The notes beneath the pieces are model-generated. The model saw only the letters and a list, made by a program, of their open reading frames with translations. It made no database searches and was not told the DNA's origin. 64,000 bases of DNA from Strigops habroptila (Eukaryota; Chordata; Aves; Psittaciformes; Psittacidae). The position numbers and the translations under genes were made by a program. Below are positions 20,140 through 31,920 of this stretch, piece after piece. The stretch spans positions 2,019,180 through 2,083,179 of the forward strand of contig NC_046358.1 of NCBI RefSeq assembly GCF_004027225.2, read 5' to 3'. How positions within the stretch are numbered: the stretch's first letter is position 1; each line of letters opens with the position of its first letter.

Positions 20140-22155
20140 TCACAGCTTCCCAGCGGCACATCTCAGATGTTGCTCCAAGAACCGGATAATCTCCTTCCAC
20201 GAGTGTTCCTGAGCCTTGGCATGAGGTTTGACTTCACCCCCCCACAGCAGGGGCAGGGGGCTGCTCCTGATGCTGGATATGCTGCACAGGGGGGAACAGG
20301 GGGGCTCGATCAAGTGCCCGGCCCCAGGGTAGGACAAGAGGTGACATTGCCCTGGTGGCATCCGTGCCATGGCCAGCCTGGCAAAGAGCTTGCTGTTGAG
20401 GCTGCGGTCGGCCTCCCCCACCACAAAGAGGACCTTCCCCTTGATCTTCTCAACAGGGATGGCCGAGGAGCGGTGCGTGGGGTCCTGGGGGTCACTGAAG
20501 ACAGCAGAGTTGTCCAATGCCCCCATCTCCGTGATGGTCACACGCTCAAGGCCATAGGGAATAGCGGGGATGTAGAGGTCCTTGTAGACCAGAGGGTTGC
20601 CGTGGAGGAAAGCAGTGCCGTTGATCCACACCGTGGCCACCACCTGCGGGAGGAAGGTGGCCATGGCCAAAGCCACCTCTGCTCCTTTGGAGACGCCGAT
20701 GACACCCAAGCCGGGGCCTCGCACCTGAAACAGGGGGAAATGGAGCCAAACGGGAGCACCCCACGTTGGGATGTCATTGGGATGTATCATGGAATGGGTT
20801 GGGTTGAAGGGAGCTTAAAGCTCCTCCAGCTCCAACCCCCTGCCACGGGCAGGGACACCTTCCACTAGAGCAGGTTGCTCCAAGCCCCTGTGTCCAACCT
20901 GGCCTTGAACACTGCCAGGGATGGGGCAGCCACAGCTTCTCTGGGCACCCTGTGCCAGCGCCTCAGCACCCTCACAGGGAAGAGCTTCTGCCTCAGAGCT
21001 CATCTCAGTCTCCCCTCTGGCAGGTTAAAGCCATTCCCCTTGGCCTGTCCCTACAGGCCCTTGGCCAAAGCCCCTCTCCAGGTTTCCTGGAGCCCCTTTA
21101 GGCCCTGGAGCTGCTCTAAGGTCTCCCCTTCAGGAGCCTTCTCTTCTCCAGGCTGCCCCAGCCCAGCTCTCTCAGCCTGGCTCCAGAGCAGAGCTGCTCC
21201 AGCCCTCGCAGCAGCTCTGGGGCCTCCTCTGGCCTCGCTCCACCAGCTCCACGTCCCTCTTATGTTGGGGACACCGTCTCCCCATAGCGCAGCAGAGGGG
21301 GAGAATCCCCTCCCTCCACCTCCTTATCCACATCTTTCCTATCCAGACCTTGCTTATCCACCCACCCCACTGCTGGGTGCTGCAGGGCTCACCTTGGGGT
21401 GCTGGAGCAGCACCGTGGTCGCCTCCTCGAAGTAATCCATGTCGAGCTGGCTCAGGGTGTGGGGCAGGTCATCATAGGCAAAGAAAGCCAGTGCCAGCAC
21501 CGCGAAGCCCCGGCTGGCCAAAAGCCCTGCTCGGAACTCAATGAGACCTCCTGCACCCCCAAAGAGATCCACAACCCCCGGGAAGGGTCCTGGTCCTGTG
21601 GGGAACCAGAGGAACCATCGCTGATGGTGGTGAGAGGAGCCACCAACTCCACCACGCACCCCCATGAGGGTTCCCTGCACCCCATTGCTCACCGGGTGGC
21701 AAGAAGAGAGCCCCACGGACCCTGCCCTCCCTGATGGGCACCCGCTGCACCCCGGGACCCACAAACCAGCGCTCGGCTTCACACGAAGCCAATGGCTGGT
21801 CCTGGGGCCCGTTGACCAGGTGGACGCCATCGAACACTTCCACATGGATGAGGAAGGGGCTGCCGGTCACATCCCGCTTGAGCAGGCGTCGGAAGAGGGT
21901 GTCGGGCTGTAGGAACCACAGCAGCCCCATAGGGCAGAGGCCGCTGTAGCTGCCGCCGAGGGCAGGCTGGTACCCGGGGTCCACCTCGCCCATTCCATCG
22001 GCATGGAAGAAGGCTCGAGCCTGGAAGCGCTCCCCCTGCTCATCCATGAGCCAGGCCCGCAGGGTGACGAGCTGCGATGGGGACAGACCCCGCACGTGCA
22101 CCCGCACGGGGCGGTCAGCGAGGGAGGAGCGCGGTGTCACCGTCACCTCCACCAT
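20140..22155 (-). CDS. Acyl-CoA thioesterase / BAAT-family enzyme with a serine nucleophile
   Basis: Three coding exons on the minus strand: 21693-22155, 21393-21595 and 20140-20724, giving 416 aa, the usual length of BAAT and type-I ACOT proteins. The N-terminal beta-sandwich domain ([20 protein letters not shown]) precedes an alpha/beta-hydrolase domain. The nucleophile elbow is [10 protein letters not shown], with Ser at residue 234 where BAAT has Cys. Asp328 ([12 protein letters not shown]) and His359 ([11 protein letters not shown]) complete the triad. The C-terminus is GKL, a weak type-1 peroxisomal signal. The family hydrolyses acyl-CoA or transfers acyl groups to glycine or taurine; a Ser nucleophile favours thioesterase (inference). 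An acceptor (CCCATAG) just before the ATG suggests a non-coding first exon upstream. A CR1 lies in the second intron. Confidence 0.87.
20785..21275 (-). mobile_element. CR1 LINE 3' copy, intron of the BAAT-like gene
   Basis: Young-form CR1 beginning with ATCATGGAATGGGTTGGGTT. It carries the common 3' block, then GGTTAAAGCCATTCCCCTTG and AGCTGCTCCAGCCCTCGCAG. Confidence 0.9.
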
Positions 22156-22220
22156 GGTGCGCCTATGGGGAGGGAGAGGAGCATCAACACAGCTCATCCT
22201 ACCTGCATCCCGCATCCTGA

Positions 22221-22765
22221 GAGTCATGGAATGGGTTGGGATGAAGGGAGCTTAAAGCTCCTCCAGCTCCAACCCCCGCCACGGGCAGGGACACCTTCCA
22301 CTAGAGCAGGTTGCTCCAAGCCCCTGTGTCCAACCTGGCCTTGAACACTGCCAGGGATGGGGCAGCCACAGCTTCTCTGGGCACCCTGTGCCAGCGCCTC
22401 AGCACCCTCACAGGGAAGAACTTCTTATATCCAACCTAAATCCCCCCTGTTTCAGTTTGAACCCATCACCCCTTGTCCTATCACTCCAGTCTCTGATGAA
22501 GGTCCCTCTCCAGCATCCTTGTAGCCCCCTTCAGACACTGGAAGCTGCTCTGAGGTCTCCACGCAGCTTCTCTTCTCCAGGCTGAACAGCCCCAGTGTTC
22601 TCAGCCTGGCTCCATACGGGAGCTGCTCCAGCCCCTGAGCATCCTCGTGGCCTCCTCTGGCCTTGCTCCAACAGCTCCATGTCCTCCTGATGCTGAGGAC
22701 ACCAGACCTGGATGCAGCATCCAAGTGGGGTCTCACAGAGCAGAGGGGCAGCATCACCTCCTGGC
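22221..22765 (-). mobile_element. CR1 LINE 3' copy of the second form
   Basis: Shares the common 3' block to CTCACAGGGAAGAAC, then switches to TTATATCCAACCTAAATCCC and CTGTTTCAGTTTGAACCCAT. It lies upstream of the BAAT-like gene. Confidence 0.9.
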
Positions 22766-24176
22766 CACCCCTCACCCCCCCAACACTCACCCAGCAGCAG
22801 GGACACCCTTTTTGCCCCTCTCCCCCAGGCCCAGCACCCACTTTTCCCCCTCCCATCCTCTTCCTCTGCACTCCAACACCATGGGCAAGGGGACAAAGGA
22901 CAGGGAGGCTCTGGGGGCACAAGCTATAGGCCCCCATTCCCATCCGGGCCCCATTCCCATGCAGAACAGCCACACAGGGAGGTGCTGGCACTATCCCGAC
23001 CCCGGTAGGAGACACCACATATACACCCCACTAGGAACAACAGCCCCCCAAAGCCACGGGGATGGGCTCCAAACCCCCCTTTCAGCACCCTCACCTCTTA
23101 CCCAGCCAGCAGGGCAAAGGCTGGGTGGAAGTGTAGGGAGGGAGTTGCTGGAAGAGGATGGGCTCTTCCATGCCTCGGGAATCACTCATTAACCAGGAAG
23201 CAACGAGGGCAAAGCCCTTCTACCCCGTGACCTGCTGGCAACCGCCCCATAGCATCAGTGCACCCCATAGCTCCTGCCTTCCTTGCCTCTGGAAGCTCTC
23301 GATGGGATCCCCATCCCAAATCCTGCTCAACGGGGCAACAAGAAGCTCTGCCCCACACACTGGGGTCCCCTATATTGCCCCATCTATGATTAACCCACCC
23401 TTAAGCTTCATTCTGCTCCATGCAGGACCAGCTCCCTGCTCATCCCAGGGCCACAGGCTCACGGTGTTCCCACCAGGATGAAGCTCCTGGGGCTGGGTAC
23501 CACCATGTGCTCCCATTCCAGGGGTTTATCCCCCTGGAAGCTCGTGTTTGCCCACCCAGTGACACCCTCAGCCCCCCCCCATAGGCTGAAGTCACCACCC
23601 TCAAAAGGGATGGAGAATGGGATGTTAAAACCCAGGAATGAGATCTGGGGGGGTTCCCACCCCAAACCCCTTCCTTCCAGCCCCATATTCCCTTCCCATC
23701 CCATCAGTGCAGCAGAAACAAACACCCTCCCTTTGGGATGGGCTCCAGGGCTCATTCCCACTGGGATGAGATCCCCTCTTTGAGGAATGGGAGGCTCAAG
23801 GGGTGATGGGCCACCGCACTGTGACCATAGGAGATGATCTTCTTTAGCACAAGGAAGACCCCAAGGTGGCACCATCAGCCCCCCCCAAGCCACTGGAGGT
23901 GATTTGGGGTCAGTTCCTATTCATTTTTATATAGAAAAGGCAGATTTGGGCATTTGAAGCCACTTTTCCAGCCCCAAACTGGACTCCACAGGGCAGGATG
24001 GGACCCAGCAGCAGGTTCCTGTGGGTCATGGAGCTGCAGAACCCACCCCAGCTCTGTCCCACTGTGTGTCCAGCACCGAGAGCCCAACTCCTGCTCCTTG
24101 AGCTGCTGAAGAGCCCCTGCAGAGCAGCAGGACCCACAGAGCCCCTGGAGCATCGCGGTGTGTCCCATCTCCCATC
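22766..24176. other. Intergenic and CCDC86 3' UTR stretch with no recognised gene
   Basis: About 1.4 kb between a CR1 copy and the CCDC86 stop. Open frames are short and resemble nothing I know. Part near 23920-24176 is probably CCDC86 3' UTR; the minus strand there has AT-rich words but no clear AATAAA. Confidence 0.5.
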
Positions 24177-27100
24177 TCATTCCGTGGCTGGTTTGCTCCT
24201 CACGGGTGTCTTCTGGAGCAGGGCCAGCGTGTCCCTCTTCTCCACCCGCCTCAGGTGCTTCTTCTTGGCTCGCTTCAGCTTCAGAGGGTTCCGGATCTGC
24301 GGGGAAGGAAGAGGAAAAGGTGGATTTCAGGATCCAGATCCCAGCTTCCCATCCTGCTTAGAGCAGCTCCAGGGCCTAAAGGGGCTCCAGGAAACCTGGA
24401 GAGGGGCTTTGGATAAGGGATGCAGGGACAGGCCAAGGGGAACGGCTTTAACCTGCCAGAGGGGAGATTGAGATGAGCTCTGAGGCAGAAGCTCTTCCCT
24501 GTGAGGGTGCTGAGGCGCTGGCACAGGGTGCCCAGAGAAGCTGTGGCTGCCCCAGCCCTGGCAGTGTTCAAGGCCAGGTTGGACACAGGGGCTTGGAGCA
24601 ACCTGCTCTAGTGGAAGGTGTCCCTGAGGGCTTGGAATGGGATGAGCTTTAAGCTCCCTTCATCCCAAACCATTCCATGACTCCATGGTCTCTAAAGCAG
24701 CGCACACAGCAACGACCAAAGCCTGTACATGAAACCATCCAGCTCCTGATCAGATTCATCCTAAAACTCCTCCATGGGAACACCTCCACGTTCTTCCCCA
24801 CACCCCCCCCCAGCTCCCAGGTCTCTTCCAGAAGGAAAAGCCACCACTTCCCCCCATGAAAACACTCCATGCTGGGATCCCCATCACTGTTCCTTGGCTC
24901 TGCCACCCTGTGTGCCACCATCCCTGGGGTGGCCCCTCCACCTCACCCTGCAGGACACCAGCTCAGCACAGGGGACCCCCTCCTGGGGCAGGTATGTCCC
25001 CAGTCCTCCCAGTGCTCCTCCACAAGGATGCAGGGATAGGATCTGGAGCAAGCAGGGCTCTGGGTACTCACCACTTGCACTATCTCCGCCTTCCGCTCAT
25101 TCTCCAGCCGCCGCTTCATGTTCTCCTCCCGCCGCCGCTTCTTCTCCTGCGGGAACAGCACCACATCATTCCCTGCACATCCCTCCTTCCCGGCTCAATC
25201 CCGAACCAGGAGCACCCTCCTTGCTTCAGGAAGCTTCCAGCCAAGCATGAAACCTGCTGCACAAGCCAAGCAGCAGCTCCCCCCCTGCACCAGGCTTGAG
25301 CTGACAGTGGGTTTCTTCCCAGTCAGTGTATTCCACGCTGGAATTTGGCTCCACCACAGGGAATTTGCCATCCCAGCTGCTCACCACAAGGGTCGGTGCT
25401 CATTGCAGGGCTCTGCCACGCTAATGCCATGGTACCACAGCCCTGGATGCAGGCAGAGACATGGGGTTATGGAAGGAGGAGGTGGAAGGTCTCTGGTCAT
25501 GGCCTGGCTCTCCAACATGGTCCTGAGCTCATCTGAGCAGAAGGAGCAGGACATTCCCTTTCATTGGTGTTGCTTGATCAATCCAACAGCCTTTTCTGAT
25601 GACACGGCAAGATGGATGTTGTCCACCTTGACTTCAGAAGGCTTTTGGCACCATCTCATCCTTGTATATAAGCTTGGGAAGTGTGGGTCAGAGGGACATT
25701 GAGGTGGGTTGAGAACTGGCTGTGTGGCTCAGAGGGTTGTCATGAGTGGAGCAAAACCCACTTGGAGGCCTGCAACGGTATTCCCAAGGGATCACCACTG
25801 GGTCTGGTCTTATTCAACTTATCAATGACCTGGATGAAGGGCTGGAGGTTTGGTGCTGATATGGAGCTGGGGCAGGGACTGATACACCTGAAAGTGCCAT
25901 TAATGGGAGCTCCAGAGGAGAGAAACCTCATGAGGCTCAACAAGGGCAAGTGGAGGGTCCTGCACTGGGGAGGAAGAACCCCAAGAGCCAGCACAAGCTG
26001 GGGTGACCTTCAGCTGAGAAGGACCTGAGGGTGTCGGTGGATGATGAGCTGACCATGAGCTGTCCCTTGTGGCCAGGAGGGACAGGAGCACCTCATCAGG
26101 AGTGTGGCAGCAGGTCGAGAAGGTGATGCTCCCCCTCTATTCAACCCTGCTGAGGCCACGTCTGGAGCTCTGCGTCCCGCTACAAGAGACCAGGAGCTGC
26201 TGGAGAGGGTCCAGAGGACGCCACAAGGATGCTGAGGGGTCTGGAGCATCTCTTAGGAGGAGAGATTGGACCTGTTTAGTCTGGAGAAAAGCAGCCTGAG
26301 GGGATCTCATCAATGCAGATCAATAGCTCAAAGGTGGGTGCCAGGAGGATGGTGCCAGGCTCTTTCCAGTGGTGCCCAGTGACAGGATGAGGAGTAATGG
26401 CCATAAACTGAACCACCTCAACGTGAAGAGGAACTTCTTGATGTTGAGGGTGTCCAAGCCCTGGAACAGGTTGTGAAGTCTCCCTCTCTGGAGACATCCC
26501 ATATCCCACCATGGACACGCTCCTGTGTAACTGCCTTGGATCAGATCACCTCCAGAGGTCCCTTCGTAATGCTTCTGTGACCCTGTGGTGCTGGTATCAC
26601 AAGCACTGCCCCACGGTGACAGCGGGGACAGAGGGGCCCTGCTTGAGCCCACAGCCCAGCCCCGGTACCTCTCGCTCCCTCTGCTTCCCCTCCTGCAGCT
26701 GCCGAGCCAGGTCCTGCACCAGCTTCTTCTCCTGACGCTCCTTCATCTTCCGAGCCCAGGAGCTGCGAAGGGCCTTGTCCTGGATCATGTGGGAGAACCT
26801 GGGTGGGCAAAGGAGGCAGAGCTGAGCTCGGGCCAGAACTCTGTGGAACTGCTCCAGATCAGAGCCCCCCACAATGGCCTCAGCCCCGCGACATCCCTCC
26901 AAACCTTCCCCTCTGCTCAGGATGCCCCCAAAGCAGCTCCATCCCCTTCCTAATGTCTATGGAGTGATAATCACAGACTGGCTTGGGTTGGAAGGGAGCT
27001 TAAAGCTCCTCCAGCTCCAACCCCCTGCCACGGGCAGGGACACCTTCCACTAGAGCAGGTTGCTCCAAGCCCCTGTGTCCAACCTGGCCTTGAACACTGC

Positions 27101-27896
27101 CAGGGATGGGGCAGCCACAGCTTCTCTGGGCACCCTGTGCCAGCGCCTCAGCACCCTCACAGGGAAGAGCTTCTGCCTCAGAGCTCATCTCAGTCTCCCC
27201 TCTGGCAGGTTAAAGCCATTCCCCTTGGCCTGTCCCTACAGGCCCTTGTCCAAAGCCCCTCTCCAGGTTTCCTGGAGCCCCTTTAGGCACTGGAGCTGCT
27301 CTAAGGTCTCCCCTTCAGGAGCCTTCTCTTCTCCAGGCTGCCCCAGCCCAGCTCTCTCAGCCTGGCTCCAGAGCAGAGCTGCTCCAGCCCTCGCAGCAGC
27401 TCCGGGGCCTCCTCTGGACTTGCTCCAACAGCTCCGTGTCCCTCTTGTGTTGGGGGCCCCACAACCCACCCCCTGTACACCCCCATATACACCCCCTATA
27501 TACCCCCATACATCCCCTGTACACCCCTATACCCCTAAATCACCAGCAGACCCCCTCTCCCCATCTCAAGCACCCCCAAACCCCCATCCCATCACCACAG
27601 CCCCCCCAAAAGCGCCCCAATACCCGACACCCCCCCCCCAACCTCTTCTTGCCGGGGTCCTTCCACACCCGCCCCGACTTGGGTTTGCCCCGCGGGATCA
27701 CTGCCGCCGCCGCCGCCTCCTTTCGCTTCTTGGCCGCTTTCCGACGCCTCCGGACCGGGGCCGGGGCCGGGGCCGGGGCCGGGGCCGGGACCGGGACCGG
27801 GACCGGGACCGGGGCCGGGGCCGGGGCCGGGGCCGGGGCCGCCCCTTCGCCGCCCGCGTTGCGCGGTGCCGGGGTCCCCCCGCGCTGCTCCTCCAT
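24177..27896 (-). CDS. CCDC86: CCDC86 (cyclon), nucleolar coiled-coil protein
   Basis: Four coding exons on the minus strand: 27643-27896, 26669-26798, 25072-25146 and 24177-24296, giving 192 aa from the ATG at 27896. The conserved C-terminal half is clear: [68 protein letters not shown] and RDTLALLQK. It is very basic and helical and matches the C-terminal coiled coil of human CCDC86 (360 aa); the acidic, Pro-rich N-terminal half of the mammalian protein is absent or replaced. The N-terminus here holds an Ala-Pro/Val-Pro dipeptide repeat. In-frame ATGs at 27974 and 28031 could extend it; both sit in YY1-like ATGGCGGC words, so the start is uncertain. Function is poorly defined: a nucleolar and perichromosomal-layer protein (known). 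Confidence 0.92.
24357..24690 (+). mobile_element. CR1 LINE 3' copy, CCDC86 intron 3
   Basis: Plus-oriented young-form CR1 running from GAGCAGCTCCAGGGCC to the 3' end AAACCATTCCATGACTCC. It is antisense to CCDC86. Confidence 0.9.
25500..26510 (+). mobile_element. CR1-like LINE, older and longer copy with ORF2-end sequence, CCDC86 intron 2
   Basis: Plus-oriented. Around 25610-25680 it retains reverse-transcriptase-like words (DVVHLDF, then LGKCG). It continues through the typical late-ORF2 and 3' region: TTCAACTTATCAATGACCTG, AGGGTCCTGCACTGGGGAGG, GGTGTCCAAGCCCTGGAACA. It is broken and diverged. Limits are approximate. Confidence 0.75.
26965..27460 (-). mobile_element. CR1 LINE 3' copy, CCDC86 intron 1
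   Basis: Young-form CR1 starting with GACTGGCTTGGGTTGGAAGG, with the common 3' block and the GGTTAAAGCCATTCCCCTTG extension. Confidence 0.9.
27755..27842. repeat. GGGGCC/GGGACC hexanucleotide repeat inside the CCDC86 coding exon
   Basis: The plus strand reads GGGGCC about five times, GGGACC four times, then GGGGCC about five times. On the coding (minus) strand this encodes Ala-Pro x5, Val-Pro x4, Ala-Pro x5. It lies in a CpG island about 60 bp into the open frame. Confidence 0.9.
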
Positions 27897-28077
27897 CCTC
27901 CACGCTGCCCCTGCAGCGCCGGCGCCGGGCGGTGACGCGCGCCGCGCACACAGCCCTGAGGCCGCGGCCGCCATTTTGGAGTCGGGCAAACCCAGCCCGC
28001 CCTTTCCTCTGCGCCCGGCGGCCGCCGCCATCTTTGTTGAGGGCAGGCGCCGCCATGGGGCGGTACCGAGTGCCCTC

Positions 28078-28545
28078 CCCATCCTCATCCCCATCCCCAT
28101 CCCCATCCTAATCCTCATCCTCATCCTCATCCCCATCCCCATCCCCATCCCCATCCCCATCCCTATCCCCATCCCCATCCTCATCCTCATCCCCATCCCC
28201 ATCCTCATCCCCATCCCTATCCCCATCCCCATCCCCATCCCCATCCCTATCCCTATCCCCATCCTAATCCTCATCCTCATCCTCATCCCCATCCCCATCC
28301 CCATCCCTATCCCTATCCCCATCCTCATCCTCATCCTCATCCCCATCCCCATCCTCATCCCCATCCTCATCCTCATCCTCATCCTCATCCTCATCCCCAT
28401 CCTCATCCTCATCCTCATCCCCATCCCCATCCCCATCCCATCCCATCCCCATCCCCAGCCCTATCCCCAACCCCATCCTATTCCCATCCCACCCCCATCC
28501 CATCCCCATCCCCATCCTCATCCCATCCCCATCCCCATCCCCGCA
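28078..28545. repeat. CCCATC/CTCATC hexanucleotide microsatellite
   Basis: About 465 bp of CCCATC interspersed with CTCATC and CCTATC. It sits between the CCDC86 CpG-island promoter and the poly(A) site of the MS4A-like gene. Confidence 0.95.
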
Positions 28546-28569
28546 GTGATGTCAATGCGATAAAGAGCC

Positions 28570-28575
28570 TTTATT
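28570..28575 (-). terminator. Poly(A) signal of the first MS4A-like gene
   Basis: TTTATT on the plus strand, AATAAA on the minus strand, about 130 bp after the stop. Confidence 0.75.
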
Positions 28576-28705
28576 GGGGTGCTGAGGGCAGTGGTGCCCT
28601 GCCCCGGGGCTAGGAGGGCTCCCGGGCACCGGTCCCACTGCCGCCGGGCACCGGGGAGCATCCCCCGGGGCAGCTCTTAGCGGGTGGCTTCAGGCTTGGC
28701 CATGG

Positions 28706-30509
28706 CTACATCACCTAGAGGAGGAAAAAGGGTGAAATCCTGCTTTAAAGAGGGTGGAGGAAGCCTCTCTGTAGAGGGAAAGGGGTGGGAATGCTGCCCT
28801 GATCCCATGGGAATGCCGGAGCAGTGCCTCCTTCCAAGGGCTCTGGGATAAGGGCCCCCCCCTGTCCCCCCTCACCATGCGGGTGTAGCTGTGCTGCTTG
28901 ATGGCGTGGTACCCAAAAGCCAGCACCGCCACGGCCACGCAGAACTCCAGCAGGATGAAGCCCACGAGCAGGGTATCCAACCCATTGCTCAGGAGCTGCG
29001 AGGAAGAGGATGGAAAGATCCCCATGGGTCCCTTCATCCCGCTCCATCGCGCGGCAATCACCCCGCTGCAGCGATGGGAGGCTGGGACCATGCACCCCAG
29101 CAGGACACGGGGGTTCTACCTTGTCCTCCACGTGGAAGCACCACTCGTGTCTCAGCTGGAACATGGCGTTGCGCTCGCAGCCCGGCGGGTTGCGGGTGAT
29201 GGCCGTGGCGTGGACAAGGGTGGCCACCAGCGTGCTCAGGATGACGCCAGCATTGAACACACAGCACGTCTTCACCTGTGTGAGCCACCTCCATCACCAC
29301 CAGCAGCTCCATCCCTTCTGCTTCCTGACACCCACCACACCATAGACCCTGGGAACAGCTTCCTGGGGGCTCTCTGAGCAATCCAAGAGGGATTTATTCC
29401 GCTTGGATCCAATATGCTCTGGGAGAAGCCACCCAGAGCAGCCATTCTCTGTGTGTGCCCTTTTGTCCCCATCACCCAAGAGTGACTCCAGCAGGCCCCA
29501 AACGTCTCATGGAGGCCCTGAAGGTGAAGCATTGCCCATCCTCTGCTTGAAAGGGCACCTCCCAAGCATGGGACAAGCTTTAGGTGCTTTGCCTTAGATG
29601 CTATGGGGTGAACCCAGGCTCCAAGGGGTCCCACCAGCCACTGAAGCAATGGGAGATGCTTCACCCCCCAACTCAGCCTTCGGGGACCCCCTTACCAGCA
29701 GGATGCTGTCTCTCTTTTCACTTTCCACCAACAGAGACCCTGAGACCAGGAGCTGCCCAAGGGAACAGAGGAGGGTGTCAGCAGTGAGGTTCCTCTCCCT
29801 GTCACCCATCCCACCCATCCCAGTGCCCCTCCGGCTGTGAATCCATGTTTGGGGCTGCACGGACACCCCCAGAGGGTGGAAGATGTGGGTGATAAAGGGA
29901 TCTGGTCCCAAAGCCACCCACATCCCTCTGTCCTCATTGGATAATGAGGAGATGGAGGCCAAGCACGTCCCTGCTTACCAGGAGCCCCAGCCAGAAGAGG
30001 ACCCCGCTGGCCACAGGGAGGGAAGGTTTCCTGTGCTCTGATGCCGTCAGGATGATCCCGAAGCAGATGTGGATGATCCCGGTGAGGATGTGGATGGTCT
30101 AAGGTAGGATGGGGAGAAGGATCACACCATCAGAGGATGGATATCACCAGGATCCCCCCCTGATCCCACTGTCACACCATGTCCTGCCTGTCAAGAGGGG
30201 ACTCGAGCCAGCAGCACACACCAGCAAAGGGAGCTGATCCCAAACATCACCTCTTCCCCAAGCCAAGGAGAACCTCAAGCAGGACATTCCCATGGGATAC
30301 TCATCCGAGGTGCCCCATCCCTCCGGAACGCCGTGTCTCACCCCCAGCGCCTTGGGCTGAGCCCTTCTGAAGTTTTGGACTTGGAATGACACGTTGGGTG
30401 CTGCTGGCCTGGAGCTGGAGGTCAGTTGGGCCACCCGGGGGTCTGAGGCCGGGATGACCTCGGTGATGATCCTCACTCCTCCAGCATCGGTCACCGTGGT
30501 GGCTGCCAT
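28706..30509 (-). CDS. MS4A-family four-pass membrane protein (copy 1)
   Basis: Six coding exons on the minus strand: 30342-30509, 29979-30098, 29696-29752, 29120-29275, 28876-28995 and 28706-28714, all phase 0, giving 209 aa. Four hydrophobic segments follow a soluble N-terminus: TM1 with the family's HILTGIIHICFGIIL, TM2 (SGVLFWLGLL, LLVSGSLLVES), TM3 (GVILSTLVATLVHATAI) and TM4 (TLLVGFILLEFCVAVAVLAF). Between TM3 and TM4 lies a loop with cysteines (PGCERNAMF, HEWCFHVED). MS4A proteins are tetraspan regulators of receptors or ion flux at the plasma membrane (known of the family). The last coding exon holds only three codons. An acceptor (CCCATAG) just before the ATG points to a non-coding 5' exon. 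The exact paralogue is not assignable by eye. Confidence 0.87.
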
Positions 30510-31920
30510 CCCTATGGGCAAAGCAGGGGCTGGGGAAGCTGCAGGATGAGGCCCCAGCTCCTGCTTTGCCCAGGAACCAGCACATGGATGTGTCCACATG
30601 AGCACAAGAAGCTCTGACATCCCCTTGTGAGGATGTCCCACACTCCATCCTGCTCCCAACACCTCACCCCCCATCCAGGTACCTCCTTCAGCCTGGGTTT
30701 ACCCTCCTCTTCCTCCTCCCTATGGTCTCTTCGGTGTCTTGATGTCCCCAGGGCCGTGCTGGTCCCGCTGCCCTTTGCTCCCTGCGGGAAGTTTGCTCAT
30801 GGAAATCACATCAGATCCCTCTTGCTCAATGAGGTGGCTTTGGCCAAGAGGGGAATGAAGCTGGAAAACCACATACACACGAGGAGGAGGGAAAGGGAAA
30901 AGCCTCTAAACGTCCCCAGGAAGCTCCTTTATTCCCTTTTCTATTCTCTTTGGGCTTCTCCTTCCTGCCCCTGTGGGTCTGTCCCTGGTGGGGGACATGG
31001 GGGGGACACGGAGCACAGCGCGGCTCCATCAGGAGCCAAAGGGAAGGGAGATGGGGCTGTTTGTGATAGGAAATGAGAGCCGAGCCTGGGAACGGAGCCA
31101 CCACACGTGGTGAGGAGCTCCCATGGGATAAGCTCGGAGGCCCCTTCCTCCCTTTGCTGGCCACAGGGCTCCAGGAAACAGCTATTTCCTTTGTGGTCAC
31201 CATTCCCATCTGCTCTCCAGGCGGGATGGGGTCCTCCGTGCTTGTGAGGAGCTCCCTGCTTCCCTGGGTGCTAGATGGGTGCAGGGTTGGGTGCTGGGTG
31301 CTGGTCCCATCCCCTCTCATCCTCATCCTCATTCTCCCTTGTGTTCAGTGAAGTCCCCAGAGCTCCGGCTCCACACAAGGGAACAAATCCCACTATTCCC
31401 AGTGGAATTGCCATGTAGGAGAAGGAGACGAAGGACAAACAGGACAAGGTTGGCCTCAACCTCTATCCATGAGACCAGACATGGTCAGCTCTTGTTTGGG
31501 GAGCAGGCGGGAGAGCTCGGGGCTGGTGGACAGGATTCCACTTGGGATTTTTCCTCCCTTTGAGGTTATGAATGTCCCCAAGGCTTTACCTGAGCTATTC
31601 CTTGGAACAGGAATATTTAGGTAGAGGATTCTGGCTGCAAGGACCTGCAAGTGGCTTCGCACCAGGTTGGCAGTGATGGACAGTATTAGGAGCCGTGTCT
31701 CTGCACAAGCTTCTCTCCACAGAGCCAGAGAGGGCGAGATTCCAGCTGAGGATTTTAGGAGCAGGTGGAGCAACGCTTGGAAGTGCCTTTTCCTTCCCTT
31801 TGGCCCTAGAGGGAGCTGAGAGTCCTGCTTTGGAAGCACTCGGCTCCCAGAGCTCAGCAGAGGCTTCCAGCGCTGGGGCCAGCAGCGGGGTGAGATCCCC
31901 ATCCCACAGTATTGAGTTGC
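30510..31920. other. Intergenic, no recognised gene
   Basis: Mixed-composition sequence upstream of MS4A copy 1. A non-coding first exon of that gene may lie here. No open frame resembles a known protein. Confidence 0.5.

Noticed and set aside
21538-22227. An upstream start for the BAAT-like protein at 22227, adding 24 residues
   Set aside because: The added residues are unlike the family, and a CCCATAG acceptor just before the ATG at 22155 shows the extension is intronic.
25500-26510. A possible retroviral or LTR element with reverse-transcriptase-like words
   Set aside because: The late-ORF2 words and 3' sequence fit a CR1-type LINE; no LTR, primer-binding site, gag or env sequence is seen.
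27540-28521. A 298-codon minus-strand frame starting with long Met-Arg/Met-Gly repeats
   Set aside because: Its first half is the CCCATC/CTCATC microsatellite. Only the part from about 27896 (possibly 28031) downward is CCDC86.
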